NCBI GenBank assembly: GCA_000403315.2 | Contig: KE159636.1 | Location: 2,020,041-2,084,040 of the forward strand | DNA from: Lachnospiraceae bacterium A2 | GTDB taxonomy: Bacteria; Bacillota; Clostridia; Lachnospirales; Lachnospiraceae | Reading direction: 5' to 3' | Length of the DNA: 64,000 bases | Part shown: one piece after another, positions 8,399 to 17,405 of the stretch | How the letters are laid out: every line of letters begins with the position of its first letter | Numbering within the stretch: the first letter of the stretch is position 1 | Translations under genes and position numbers: made by a program | Notes under the pieces: generated by a model | Databases searched by the model: none | Seen by the model: only the letters and a program-made list of their open reading frames with translations | Told to the model about the DNA's origin: nothing

Positions 8399-9256
8399 AT
8401 GAAGCATTTTTATATTATTGCAAATCCCAGGAGGGATGATCAGTTGGGGCTTACCAGGGAAATCCAACGATTTATCATAGAACATGGCGGCGTCTGCGGG
8501 TATCAGGCCAGCCGGGAGGAGGAAGGCGTCCTGTTTGGCACGGAGCACGTCCCAGAGGATACGGAATGTATTTTGGTAGTAGGCGGCGACGGCACGCTGC
8601 TGGGGGCGGCAAGGAACATGGCGGAGAAAAACATCCCCCTGATTGGGGTAAATACAGGCCATGTGGGCTACCTTTGCGAGCTGGAGGCAGACACGGTACT
8701 CCATGGGGTAAAGCGGCTGCTGGCAGGGGAAAGCTATGCCGTGGAGCAGAGGATGCTGCTGTCTGGCTTTTGCATGACACGGGAAGGGAACACAAAAGAA
8801 CGGACGGCCTTAAATGATATCGTTATCCACCGCCGGGGCAGGCTGCAGGTGGTGGACCTGATTCTTTCCGTCAATGGGGAATATTTAAATACCTACAGTG
8901 CGGACGGCATAATTATTGCCACGCCTACCGGGTCTACCGGCTACAGCATGTCTGCCGGAGGCCCGATTGTAGACCCCAAGGCCAGCCTGCTCCTGGTGAC
9001 TCCAATCAGCCCCCATACCCTCAATGCCAAAAGCATTGTGCTGGGGGCAGAAGACGAAATTGCCATTGAAGTGGCAAAGCGGGACCAGGGGCAGGAGGAG
9101 CAGTTGGAAGTCAGCTTTGACGGCGGCCATATGGAGCTTTTGCAGGCAGGGGAAAGAATTATAGTAAAAAAGGCTAAGGTCTGCACAAAAATCTTAAAAT
9201 TGAGCCGCATGAGCTTTTTGGAACGGCTGCGGAAAAAGCTGCAGGGGTATTCCTGA
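8399..9256 (+). CDS. nadK: NAD kinase
   Basis: Phosphorylates NAD to NADP. The product has the GGDGT motif (LVVGGDGTLLGAARNM), the NTGHVGYLCELE segment, the NE/D region TALNDIVIHR and the signature TPTGSTGYSMSAGGPIVDP. Start choice is uncertain: ATG 8399 gives the typical MKHFYIIANP opening, 4 bases after the tlyA stop but with little room for a ribosome site; an in-frame ATG at 8378 overlaps tlyA and also lacks one. Translational coupling to tlyA is likely. argR follows after a 65 base gap. Confidence 0.93.
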   Translation: MKHFYIIANPRRDDQLGLTREIQRFIIEHGGVCGYQASREEEGVLFGTEHVPEDTECILVVGGDGTLLGAARNMAEKNIPLIGVNTGHVGYLCELEADTVLHGVKRLLAGESYAVEQRMLLSGFCMTREGNTKERTALNDIVIHRRGRLQVVDLILSVNGEYLNTYSADGIIIATPTGSTGYSMSAGGPIVDPKASLLLVTPISPHTLNAKSIVLGAEDEIAIEVAKRDQGQEEQLEVSFDGGHMELLQAGERIIVKKAKVCTKILKLSRMSFLERLRKKLQGYS

Positions 9257-9321
9257 TAATTTCCATGGATGGTAAAGGGGAAGGCGGCGGGGCGAAAGAA
9301 TGGGAGGGAAAGAAAAAAGAA

Positions 9322-9774
9322 ATGAAGTCAAAGCGCCATGCGAAAATTTTGGAAATTATTTCAAACAATCATATAGAAACACAGGAGGAGCTTTCCGACC
9401 GCTTGGAGAAGGAAGGGTTCCATGTGACACAGGCCACGGTTTCCCGGGATATCCGGGAGCTTAAGCTGACGAAAGTGGCAGGGCAGGAAGGACGCCAGAA
9501 ATATATTTCCCTGAGGGAAAGCCAGATGGATATTGGCGAAAAATATATCCGTGTGTTCCGGGCAGGCTTTGTTTCCATGGATATGGCCCAGAACATTTTG
9601 GTGATCCGAACGGTTTCCGGCATGGCTATGGCTGTGGCAGCCGCTTTGGATTCCATGGACTGCCATGAAATCGTAGGGAGCATTGCCGGGGACGATACCA
9701 TAATGTGCGCCGTGCGTACCGTGGAGGACACGGAAAACCTGATGGAGCGGCTGCGGAACCTGACGGAAAGCTAG
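9322..9774 (+). CDS. argR: Arginine repressor
   Basis: Hexameric arginine-responsive regulator of arginine biosynthesis and catabolism. The 150 residues start MKSKRHAKILEIISNNHIET, a winged-helix domain with the recognition part QATVSRDIRELKLTKV, then the C-terminal hexamerisation and arginine-binding domain ending SIAGDDTIMCAVRT. ATG 9322 gives the family start; the open frame upstream adds a Gly/Lys-rich leader unlike the family. GGGAGGG lies about 14 bases upstream, further than usual. No ARG box was searched for quantitatively. Confidence 0.93.
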   Translation: MKSKRHAKILEIISNNHIETQEELSDRLEKEGFHVTQATVSRDIRELKLTKVAGQEGRQKYISLRESQMDIGEKYIRVFRAGFVSMDMAQNILVIRTVSGMAMAVAAALDSMDCHEIVGSIAGDDTIMCAVRTVEDTENLMERLRNLTES

Positions 9775-9804
9775 GGGGAACTGCATAGGCGGCATGAGGC
9801 AGCA

Positions 9805-9958
9805 GTCAAATACCCCGCAGCAAGCTACGGGGCATGGCCTGGCTTGTTTTTTCCGCCCCAAGGGGCGGGGGATCTGCACCCGCAGGGCACTTACCCTCGC
9901 GGCATTCGCCAAATATCCGCGCGAGCGCGGTTGCTTGGCTCATTGCTCGCGGGAATAA
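9805..9958 (-). repeat. Dispersed ~140 bp GC-rich repeat, copy 1 (inverted)
   Basis: Reads GTCAAATACCCCGCAGCAAG at its left and ends GCTCATTGCTCGCGGGAATA. It is the reverse complement of the repeats at 22636-22773 and 32938-33077 and of the partial copy at 30389-30459. This copy differs by about 20 bases near its middle. Internal short palindromes (CCGCCCC/GGGGCGG and GCGCG clusters) suggest a folded RNA or DNA. It fills the argR-recN gap. Confidence 0.85.
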
Positions 9959-9980
9959 ATTCAGAGAAAGAGGAGAAACT

Positions 9981-11663
9981 ATGTTAGTAAGTCTGCATGT
10001 GAAAAATTTGGCGCTGATGGAGGAAGCGGAAGTGGAATTCGGGGATGGCCTGAATATTCTGTCCGGGGAAACCGGGGCTGGGAAGTCCATTATCATCGGT
10101 TCCGTCAACCTTGCATTGGGGGAGAAGGCGCCAAAGGAAATGCTGCGGGAGCAGGCAGAATATGCCCTGGTGGAGCTGGTGTTCCGTGTGGAAAATAAGG
10201 AACAGGAAAGGCTGCTGGCGGAAATGGATATTTTCCCGGAGGACGGCGAGATTATTATGTCCCGGAAAATTACCCCGTCCCGCAGCATTGGGAAAATCAA
10301 TTCAGAAACGGTTTCTGCTTCCTGCATGAAAAAGGCGGCGTCTTATTTAATTGACATCCATGGGCAGCATGAGCACCAGTCCCTGCTCCATAAGAAAAAA
10401 CATCTGGAAATCCTGGATGCATATGGCAAGGAACAGTTAGAGGAAAAAAAGAAAACCTTAAAGCAGCGTTACCAGGAATACCAAAGCATCCGGGAGGAGC
10501 AGCAGCGGGCCATTGCGGAAGGCGAAGGCCGGGAACGGGAGCTTTCTTTTTTGGAATATGAAATCCAGGAAATTGAAGCTGCCAGCCTTGTGCCCGGGGA
10601 AGATGAGGAACTGGAAACCGCTTACCGGAAGATGGCGAATAACCAGAAAATCATGGAGGCTGCAGGGGCGGCCTATGAGATGACCGGGGGCAGCGGAAGC
10701 GCCACGGAGCAGCTTGGGCGCGCCCTGCGGGAGCTGCAGGCAGCGGCTGGCTTTGACCCTAAGCTGGAAGATATGTGCGGCCAGCTTGGGGAGCTGGACA
10801 GCCTGCTCAATGATTTTAACCGGGAACTGTCCGGCTATATTTCGGAGGAGGAGTTTGACGGGGAAGCGTTTTCCCAGACCGAAAGCAGGCTGGATGAAAT
10901 CAACCATTTGAAGGATAAATTCGGGGGGACCATTGAGGAGGTTTTGCAGGCAAAAGAGGAAAAACAGCAGAAATACAACCGCCTGAAAGATTACGAGGAA
11001 TACTTGGGGCAGTTGGAAGAACGTCTGAAAAAGGCAGAAGCCGCCCTGAAAAAAGTTTCCGGGGAGGTTTCCAAAATCAGGAAAACGTATGCCAAGGAGC
11101 TGGTAAAGCAGGTGCAGGAAGCCTTGGTGGACTTGAATTTCCTGGATGTGGATTTTGCCATGGAATTTGGGGAAACGAAAGGCTATACAGCCAATGGGAC
11201 GGATGAAGCGGAGTTTTTGATTTCCACCAATCCGGGGGAACCCAAAAAGCCCTTAGGGAAAGTTGCTTCCGGCGGGGAGCTGAGCCGGATTATGCTGGCA
11301 ATTAAGGCAATCCTTGCAGAAAGTGACAAGATAGAAACCTTGATTTTCGATGAAATAGATACAGGGATCAGCGGCAGGACAGCCCAGATGGTAGCTGAAA
11401 AAATGAATGTCATCGGGAAAGGCCACCAGGTTATCTGCATTACCCACCTGCCCCAGATTGCGGCTATGGCAGACTGCCATTTCCTGATACGCAAGGATGT
11501 GGTAAATAATGCCACAGTTTCCCATATTTCCCTTCTGGATGAGAAGGAGAGCATTATGGAGCTGGGGCGTATGCTGGGGGGCGTGAAGGTTACGGATAAA
11601 GTTATGGAAAGCGCCCGTGAGATGAAGGAGCTGGCTGTGGCAGTTAAGAAGTCCTGGAGGTAA
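9981..11663 (+). CDS. recN: DNA repair protein RecN
   Basis: SMC-like ATPase that gathers double-strand breaks before recombination. The 560 residues hold a Walker A motif in GETGAGKSIIIGSVNLALG, two long coiled-coil stretches (about 150-370), then GKVASGGELSRIMLAIKAI (signature) and LIFDEIDTGISGRTAQMVAEK (Walker B). ITHLPQIAAMAD is the usual histidine switch region. ATG 9981 is preceded by AGAGGAGAAACT; the open frame upstream crosses a repeat. It is a SOS-type gene in many Firmicutes, but no LexA box was confirmed. Confidence 0.95.
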   Translation: MLVSLHVKNLALMEEAEVEFGDGLNILSGETGAGKSIIIGSVNLALGEKAPKEMLREQAEYALVELVFRVENKEQERLLAEMDIFPEDGEIIMSRKITPSRSIGKINSETVSASCMKKAASYLIDIHGQHEHQSLLHKKKHLEILDAYGKEQLEEKKKTLKQRYQEYQSIREEQQRAIAEGEGRERELSFLEYEIQEIEAASLVPGEDEELETAYRKMANNQKIMEAAGAAYEMTGGSGSATEQLGRALRELQAAAGFDPKLEDMCGQLGELDSLLNDFNRELSGYISEEEFDGEAFSQTESRLDEINHLKDKFGGTIEEVLQAKEEKQQKYNRLKDYEEYLGQLEERLKKAEAALKKVSGEVSKIRKTYAKELVKQVQEALVDLNFLDVDFAMEFGETKGYTANGTDEAEFLISTNPGEPKKPLGKVASGGELSRIMLAIKAILAESDKIETLIFDEIDTGISGRTAQMVAEKMNVIGKGHQVICITHLPQIAAMADCHFLIRKDVVNNATVSHISLLDEKESIMELGRMLGGVKVTDKVMESAREMKELAVAVKKSWR

Positions 11664-11759
11664 AAGAAGGGAAAGGATGCGCGCCGAGTACGGTCTTTCC
11701 TATAGAATAAAAAATTTGATATAACATAAAATCCCAGACTGAAATCCCGGAAATTTTCA

Positions 11760-11766
11760 CATACTA
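11760..11766 (+). promoter_or_regulatory. Sigma-G-like -10 element before spoIVB
   Basis: CATACTA matches the forespore sigma-G -10 consensus exactly and lies 33 bases before the spoIVB start. The -35 region is weak (GAAAT with short spacing), so only the -10 is claimed. spoIVB of Bacillus is expressed by sigma-F and sigma-G, which makes the match plausible. Confidence 0.4.
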
Positions 11767-11798
11767 AAGGGGATTACAAATTTGAAGGATGTGAAACA

Positions 11799-13079
11799 AT
11801 GAAAGGAAAAAGTCTGTTGAGGTTCCAGAAATGGACCGCCCGGGGAAGCTTATTTGCAGGCCTTTGCTGGATTATCTTTTTTTCTTTTTCGTTTATGGAG
11901 GAATCAATCCCCGATAAAATCTGGATCGAAAAAGGGAAGGAGGAGAATTTTAATTTCCGCCTTCCTGTGACTGGGGAGCTGGAGCAGGAGGGGCTGGAGG
12001 TATTCGGGAACCAGTCCCCGGCGGTGGAACAGGATAAAATCAAGCTGGATCTGAATGAGAGCTTTTCCCTGAAATCCACGGAGCAGGGAAAATATTCCAT
12101 TACCTGCAGGCTTTTCGGCCTGTTCCCCATCAAGGAAGTGGCTGTGGAGGTAGTGGAGGAGGCCAAAGTGGTGCCCTGCGGGATCCCGGTTGGGATTTAT
12201 GTGAAAACGGACGGCATCCTGATTATTGGGACAGGCACGGTAACCGGGAGCGACGGCATGAGCTATGAGCCGGCGGAAAACCTTGTAAAAAGCGGCGACT
12301 ATGTGAAAACAGTAGACGACCAGGTGATCGGGACGAAGGAAGAACTGATTGAAAAAATCAACCAATGCCAGGGGAAACCCGTTATACTGGGGGTACTGCG
12401 GGAGGATGAATATATCCACCTAAAAGTGCAGCCTGTGCAGGTTTCCGAAGAAGAATACAAGCTGGGCATCTGGGTTCGGGACGACTTGGCAGGCGTAGGG
12501 ACACTGACTTTTTACGATGGGCAGGGAGCTTATGGCGCATTGGGCCATCCTGTCAGCGATTTGGATACAGGGATAAAGGTAAGCTTGGGGGAAGGAACCC
12601 TGTATGAAGCAGAAGTAGCCGGGATTACAAAGGGCGAAAAAGGCAATCCCGGGGAAATTGCCGGGGTAATTACTTATCTGGACCAATACCGCTTGGGGAC
12701 TGTGGAGGAAAATACCAATGTGGGCATTTATGGCCATTTGGGAAAAACGCCCCAGAAAATCGGGGAAGAAACCTACCTTCCCGTTGGGCTTAAGCAGGAA
12801 ATCAAAGAAGGGGAAGCTACGATTATTTCTACTGTGTCCGGGGAACGCAGGGAGTATTCCATCGTTATTACGGACATGGATTATAATAGTGAGAATAAGG
12901 GAATCTTATTTGAGGTGACGGACCCGGAGCTTTTAAGCCTTACCGGCGGGATTGTGCAGGGAATGAGCGGCAGCCCCATCATCCAGAACGGAAAAGTCAT
13001 CGGGGCAGTTACCCATGTGTTTGTCCAGGATGCTTCCAAGGGTTATGGAATTTTTATTGAAAATATGCTTGGGCATTGA
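11799..13079 (+). CDS. spoIVB: SpoIVB sporulation checkpoint serine peptidase
   Basis: Forespore-secreted S55 serine peptidase which, in Bacillus, triggers processing of pro-sigma-K. The 426 residues start with a basic segment and one membrane anchor (about 13-33, LFAGLCWIIFFSFSF), then a beta-rich region, a PDZ domain (about 120-215) and the peptidase domain. His250 in GALGHPVSD and Ser390 in VQGMSGSPII fit the catalytic residues. ATG 11799 follows GAAGGATGTG. Many Clostridia keep SpoIVB although sigma-K control differs. A strong terminator follows, and the normally adjacent spo0A is absent from the window. Confidence 0.95.
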   Translation: MKGKSLLRFQKWTARGSLFAGLCWIIFFSFSFMEESIPDKIWIEKGKEENFNFRLPVTGELEQEGLEVFGNQSPAVEQDKIKLDLNESFSLKSTEQGKYSITCRLFGLFPIKEVAVEVVEEAKVVPCGIPVGIYVKTDGILIIGTGTVTGSDGMSYEPAENLVKSGDYVKTVDDQVIGTKEELIEKINQCQGKPVILGVLREDEYIHLKVQPVQVSEEEYKLGIWVRDDLAGVGTLTFYDGQGAYGALGHPVSDLDTGIKVSLGEGTLYEAEVAGITKGEKGNPGEIAGVITYLDQYRLGTVEENTNVGIYGHLGKTPQKIGEETYLPVGLKQEIKEGEATIISTVSGERREYSIVITDMDYNSENKGILFEVTDPELLSLTGGIVQGMSGSPIIQNGKVIGAVTHVFVQDASKGYGIFIENMLGH

Positions 13080-13082
13080 TTG

Positions 13083-13106
13083 CGGACTCTTCGGAGTCCG
13101 TTTTTT
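13083..13106 (+). terminator. Strong terminator after spoIVB
   Basis: CGGACTC-TTCG-GAGTCCG hairpin with a stable TTCG tetraloop, followed directly by six T. It ends the nusB-spoIVB block and marks the left border of the accessory region. Confidence 0.92.
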
Positions 13107-13150
13107 GCTGCACCACTATAGAGTTCGGATAAAGCCCAATAGATTCCAGC

Positions 13151-14044
13151 CTAAATTGTATGCATATTTTCCTGCACCATCAACAGGAATTTCTCAGCAG
13201 GCTTGGAAAAGACCTGGTATTTTTTCCAGATCATATACATCTCAACCTCAATTGTGGGCGTCAGGGGGCGGAAACATAGTTTGCTGTCGCCGGAAGTATT
13301 GATGATTCGGTCAAAGCAAATGGCGTATCCCAATCCTTCTTCCACAAGCAGGGAAGCATTGAACAGCAGGTTATATGTCATAGTGATATCCAGCTCCGAG
13401 AGGCGGCGCTTCATCCAACGGGAGATTCTTCCGCCCTCTGCTTCCTGCTGTGAAATCAGTAATGGCTGCTCCCACAGATCCTCCGGGGAGACAGATTCTT
13501 TTTCTGCCAGAGGGGAGTCCTTTGGCATCAGCACGCCCCAGATATCCTTTGACGGGAGCTTTAATGATTCATATTTGACGGAATCCGGCGTTCCAAATAT
13601 AATCCCAAAATCAATTAGCCCTTTATCAAGCTGTTCTTTGACAAAGACAGCATTGCCGCTGGAAATATGGTAATGGATTCCAGGATAAAGCTTTTTTAAA
13701 TTTCCGGCAGCTTTTGCCAGCAGGCGCATCCCATCTGTCTCACCCGCGCCAATATAGACATCCCCGATCACAACATGGTCGGAGCAGGTAATCTCATTCT
13801 CTGCTTTCTTTACCAGATCCAGGATTTCTTCCGCACGTTTCCTGAGAATCATTCCTTCTTCCGTCAATGTGACCTTGCGGGAACCCTTTGTGCCGCGGAT
13901 CAGAAGCTGTTTTCCAAGCTCATCTTCCATTTTTTTAATCTGCGTGGATAGTGTGGGCTGGGAGAGATGAAGATACTCGGCGGCCCGTATAATACTCTGT
14001 TCTCTTGCGATGGCAAGAAAATATTGCAGTACCCGTATTTCCAT
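13151..14044 (-). CDS. LysR family transcriptional regulator
   Basis: 297-residue LysR-type regulator. The N-terminal winged helix-turn-helix is clear (MEIRVLQYFLAIAREQSIIR, AAEYLHLSQPTLSTQIKKME, then a wing region ending TEEGMILRKRAEEIL). Residues ~90-297 are the effector-binding domain. ATG 14044 is chosen over codons at 14056 and 14080 because AAAGGA lies 12 bases upstream and the family begins MEIR. It points away from the IS110 element; its divergent partner was probably the decayed hydrolase/CMD/cupin cluster now beyond the IS. The effector is unknown. Confidence 0.88.
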   Translation of the reverse strand: MEIRVLQYFLAIAREQSIIRAAEYLHLSQPTLSTQIKKMEDELGKQLLIRGTKGSRKVTLTEEGMILRKRAEEILDLVKKAENEITCSDHVVIGDVYIGAGETDGMRLLAKAAGNLKKLYPGIHYHISSGNAVFVKEQLDKGLIDFGIIFGTPDSVKYESLKLPSKDIWGVLMPKDSPLAEKESVSPEDLWEQPLLISQQEAEGGRISRWMKRRLSELDITMTYNLLFNASLLVEEGLGYAICFDRIINTSGDSKLCFRPLTPTIEVEMYMIWKKYQVFSKPAEKFLLMVQENMHTI

Positions 14045-14159
14045 ATTTATATCCATTCCTTTCGCTTCGCTCAGGCACAAAACGTAATGAAAATGGTTTG
14101 CCTGAGCGTATTTTTTCTTTATAATTCTTCTTGTAGGGAGTTCGGTATACTACAAATCA

Positions 14160-14382
14160 CGGGGAGGTGAGTGGGCTGTCCGGCTTACCAAGGTACGCCT
14201 TCGGTGTGCCGGATGACCGTATATTTATATGTGTAGTCCGCCTTTTCAAGCACAAATAAGTGTGGCTCCTAGCACGTAATCTTATCTTTGTATAAACAAT
14301 CTCGTTTATGGCTTAGGCGTTCAGCCAATGCCGTCTCTCCCTATAATCTTTGTCGAACCTTTAGGTTCTGAAAGGAGTCCCT
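14160..14382 (+). ncRNA. IS110 left noncoding region, candidate bridge RNA
   Basis: About 220 bases without an ORF precede the IS110 transposase. They contain GTCCGGC...GCCGGATGAC and GAACCTTTAGGTTC hairpins and a TATAAT at 14342-14347 that can serve the transposase. In IS110-group elements the left noncoding end encodes a ~180 nt bridge RNA that pairs with donor and target DNA. Position, length and hairpins fit; the fold and guide loops have not been computed. The outer edge of the element is not resolved. Confidence 0.45.
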
Positions 14383-15630
14383 ATGGCTTTAAAAATCGTG
14401 TACAAAATCTGTTGTGGCATTGATGTCCACAAAACTTTTGTAGTGGCCTGCATTGCTTCTACTAACAGCAAAGGTGTGACCACCTATGAGAGCCACCGTT
14501 TTTCGACCTACACGAAGGGTTTGAAGGATTTGTTACAATGGCTTCTCGACCGGAATTGCAAAGATGTCTGTATGGAATCCACCGGTAAATACTGGATTCC
14601 TGTTTACAACATTTTGGAAAATGATTGTACGATCGTCCTTGCCCATCCCAAATATGTTAAGGCTATCCGTGGAAAGAAAACTGACAAGAAAGATGCCAAA
14701 TGGATTGCTGACCTGTTTAAGCATGACCTTGTTGCCGGTAGCTTTATGCCCCCCGCTGACATTCGTCAGCTCCGCGACCTTATGCGTTACCGTTTCAAAC
14801 TGACCTGCTTTAAATCAAGTGAAAAGAACCGTTTGCAGAACTGTCTCACGGTTTCCAATATCCAGTTGGGAAACGTTGTCTCGGACACCTTCGGCAAATC
14901 TGCTCAGGCGATACTGGATAAACTTTTGGAAAATCCCGCAGACACTTCCTTTGACCTTGAACCTCTCGTCTACAAAAGTTTGAAAAAGAAACTCCCTGAA
15001 CTCCGTGATGCCATTGACGGCTTTATCACACCGGGGCAAGCCGGTAAACTTAAGGTGATCAAAGGTCACTTTGAAGACCTTGAATCCCGGAAGGCAGAGC
15101 TTGAAGAACTCATTCTTGCGCTCGCCGCTCCCTATCAGCAGGAACTTGCCATTCTCCAAACCGCTCCTGGTATCAGCAGTATTTTCACTGCCATCGGAAT
15201 CATTTCCGAGACCGGTACCAACATGGAGGCTTTTCCTTCGGCGAAACACTTGTGCTCATGGGCTGGTCTTACACCGACCAACAATGAAAGCGCAGGGAAG
15301 AAAAAATCTGTCCGGGTCTCCAAAGCAGGATGCTACATCAAGCCGCTGCTCGTGCAGTGCGCCAATGCTGTTGTTACCAGCAAAAAGCATCCCGAGATTC
15401 GCAACCGCTATCTCCGTCTCAAAAAGCGCCGCGGCCACAAGAAAGCAATCATTGCCATAGCAAGAATGCTTCTGACTGCATTATACCATATGTTGAAGAA
15501 CGGAGAAAACTATAATGCGGAACTTTACCGGAAATCTGACCTGCCGCCTGCAGACCGTGAGATTACGATAGAGCAGGCAATCATCATAGCAAGGAATCAA
15601 GGTTATAAGATCAAGTCAGCTACTGCATAA
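14383..15630 (+). CDS. IS110 family transposase (bridge-RNA type recombinase)
   Basis: 415-residue DEDD recombinase. The RuvC-like domain shows Asp14 in CCGIDVHKTFV, Glu65 in CMESTGKYW and the Asp101/Asp104 pair in GKKTDKKDAKWIADL. The C-terminal Transposase_20 domain begins near LQTAPGISSIFTAIGIISE and holds FPSAKHLCSWAGLTPTNNES with the likely catalytic Ser303. It is full length with no frameshift, start ATG 14383 follows GAAAGGAG, so the element may be active. Codon use is richer in C-ending codons than the neighbours, which suggests recent arrival. Confidence 0.95.
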   Translation: MALKIVYKICCGIDVHKTFVVACIASTNSKGVTTYESHRFSTYTKGLKDLLQWLLDRNCKDVCMESTGKYWIPVYNILENDCTIVLAHPKYVKAIRGKKTDKKDAKWIADLFKHDLVAGSFMPPADIRQLRDLMRYRFKLTCFKSSEKNRLQNCLTVSNIQLGNVVSDTFGKSAQAILDKLLENPADTSFDLEPLVYKSLKKKLPELRDAIDGFITPGQAGKLKVIKGHFEDLESRKAELEELILALAAPYQQELAILQTAPGISSIFTAIGIISETGTNMEAFPSAKHLCSWAGLTPTNNESAGKKKSVRVSKAGCYIKPLLVQCANAVVTSKKHPEIRNRYLRLKKRRGHKKAIIAIARMLLTALYHMLKNGENYNAELYRKSDLPPADREITIEQAIIIARNQGYKIKSATA

Positions 15631-15700
15631 CCTTAACATTCTCAATATTCAATTTTTAAAGCAGCCACCGAAAGATGGCTTGTTTGTGATGCGATTAAGG

Positions 15701-15947
15701 GAATGGATAACCTCTACTTTTCATTTTCAATCTTGCTCCTCCTTTTTGTTTACATTGTTGTTTTTAGCTTTAAAGGAATCCCTGCCTGGAGGATACCTCT
15801 ATGCCATTTGGCAATATTAAGGAAACCCTAAATGCATTCTAACACGAATTTCAATAGGTTTCAATTATGAAAATGGATTATATATAAATATTTGCTATTT
15901 TATTTGTACGGGTTTATATTGGAACTGTCAAAAACATCAGGGGGTGC
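15701..15947. other. AT-rich spacer right of IS110
   Basis: No gene, no clear promoter or repeat. It is notably A+T rich and may be the former promoter region of the decayed hydrolase gene that follows. Confidence 0.4.
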
Positions 15948-16519
15948 TTGTCTTTTTCTCTGAGAGCACTGCTCAAAAATCCTGCCCTGATTATCGGTGC
16001 GCCTTACGGGGCCGGGGTGAAAGAACAGGGGCCATGCGTATATGGCAATGAACTGGCACAGAAAGGATTTATTGTGCTGACCTTTGATCAGTCCTTTCTG
16101 GGAGAATCCGGGGGTTTTCCCAGAAATGTGTCATCACCGGATATCTTTGTGGAGAATTTCAGTGCAGCGGTTTGTGGACAGGGAAAAGAACGGTGTGACC
16201 AGTATCGGTGGTTCCGCTTTTATGCTTTGAAAAGAGGGCATCATCCAAATGCCAGAGGCGGGTTTACTACCACCAGCGAGCTGGCGATCATGGATTTCCG
16301 GCCACTGGATTTCATTGATGAAATATCCCCCGTCCGATTCTGTTTGTGATGGGAGACAGGGCACATTCCCGGTTTTTCAGTGATGCAGCTTATGAGCGGG
16401 GTCTTAGGGCCGAAGGAAATGCAGGTTGTGGAGGATGCGGAGCATATCGACCTGTATGACCAGAGAGACCGTATCCCCTTTGGCAGACTGGCAGAATTTT
16501 TTACAGTAAATATGCAGTG
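15948..16519 (+). pseudogene. Decayed alpha/beta hydrolase
   Basis: Remnant of a dienelactone-hydrolase-like alpha/beta hydrolase. One frame gives NPALIIGAPYGAGVKEQGP and GFIVLTFDQSFLGESGGFPR, the family's N-terminal beta strands. Another frame later gives PRPILFVMGDRAHSRFFSD and a third gives VVEDAEHIDLYDQRDRIPFG, the C-terminal His-containing motif and end. At least two frameshifts separate them, and the central part with the nucleophile elbow and the true N terminus are lost. No single product can be made. It probably belonged with the CMD and cupin genes downstream. Confidence 0.75.
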
Positions 16520-16585
16520 ACAAAAAAGAACAGCACTGCTGGATTTAAGATTTTAGAAAATGATATGGACCATAAGGAGGAAAAA

Positions 16586-16978
16586 ATGGCAATAAAACAG
16601 ACCGCAGGCAGAGACGCCCTGGGCGAATTTGCCCCGAAATTTGCACAGCTAAATGATGATGTATTATTTGGAGAAGTATGGAGCAGGGAAGATAAGCTTT
16701 CTTTGAGGGACCGCTCGTTGGTGACAGTGGTTTCCCTGATGGCTCAGGGGCTTTTGGATTCTTCGTTTCAGTTCCATCTGGCCAGTGCGAAACAGAATGG
16801 AATTACCAGAACAGAAATCGCGGAGATACTGACCCATGGGGCTTTTTATGCAGGATGGCCCAAGGCATGGGCAGCATTTCGGATGGCGAAGGAAGTCTGG
16901 GCAGAAGAATGTTCCGAATCGGATGCGAAGTCCCGCGCATGCAGCCTCCATGCTGTTTCCCATAGGAAAGCCCAATGA
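16586..16978 (+). CDS. Carboxymuconolactone decarboxylase (CMD) family protein
   Basis: AhpD/CMD-fold protein, 130 residues. Typical stretches are GRDALGEFAPKFAQLNDDV, WSREDKLSLRDRSLVTV and LTHGAFYAGWPKAW. The family includes gamma-carboxymuconolactone decarboxylases and thiol peroxidase partners; the usual CxxC of AhpD is absent, so a peroxidase role is unlikely. ATG 16586 follows AAGGAGGAAAAA. The C-terminal ~20 residues (after EVWAEE) read into the cupin region in an odd frame and may be frameshifted. It lies among decayed genes and may itself be losing function. Confidence 0.7.
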   Translation: MAIKQTAGRDALGEFAPKFAQLNDDVLFGEVWSREDKLSLRDRSLVTVVSLMAQGLLDSSFQFHLASAKQNGITRTEIAEILTHGAFYAGWPKAWAAFRMAKEVWAEECSESDAKSRACSLHAVSHRKAQ

Positions 16979-17334
16979 TGCGTTTGCACAGTATTTTACC
17001 GGGCAGAACTATCTGGCTCCCGTTTCTGCCGATCAGGCTGGGATTTTTAATGTGGCCTTTGAACCCGGCTGCCGCAACAACTGGCATATCCATCATGCAA
17101 AGAGTGGGGAGGACAGATTCTGATTTGTGTCAGTGGCCGGGGATATTATCAGGAGTGGGGGAAAAAGCGCAGGAATTATTTCCCGGTGATGTAGTGAATA
17201 TTCCAGCAGGCGTAAAACACTGGCACGGGGCGACGCCTTACAGATGGTTTTCTGTACGGGAGTGCTCCCTGCTATTTCCATACCCTGTGTATTTTATTCC
17301 GCTTTCAATGACACAGATGAAAGAAAGGGGCTAA
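16938..17334 (+). pseudogene. Frameshifted cupin-domain protein
   Basis: Cupin remnant in two or more frames. The first part reads GKPNDAFAQYFTGQNYLAPV and NNWHIHHAKSG, the metal-binding HxH motif. A shift near 17106 interrupts it, ILICVSGRGYYQEWG lies in a second frame, and AQELFPGDVVNIPAGVKHWH, with the second cupin motif, in another. The end has also drifted. CMD-cupin pairs are common in anaerobe reductase/decarboxylase clusters, so this was probably the CMD partner. Confidence 0.75.
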
Positions 17335-17405
17335 ATTTATGCCTGAAAATCAAGTTTTTGGACAGTCTGTAGGGGAAGGCTGTTATTTTATAAAAACTGT
17401 TGGAA

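Larger units (their letters stand above)
14150..15700 (+). mobile_element. IS110 family insertion sequence
   Basis: Composed of the left noncoding region, the intact transposase and a short right end. Typical IS110 elements lack terminal inverted repeats and target duplications, and none is visible here, so both borders are approximate. A small hairpin AGCCA...TGGCT at 15661-15682 follows the transposase stop. The element lies between a LysR gene and a decayed catabolic cluster. Confidence 0.7.
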
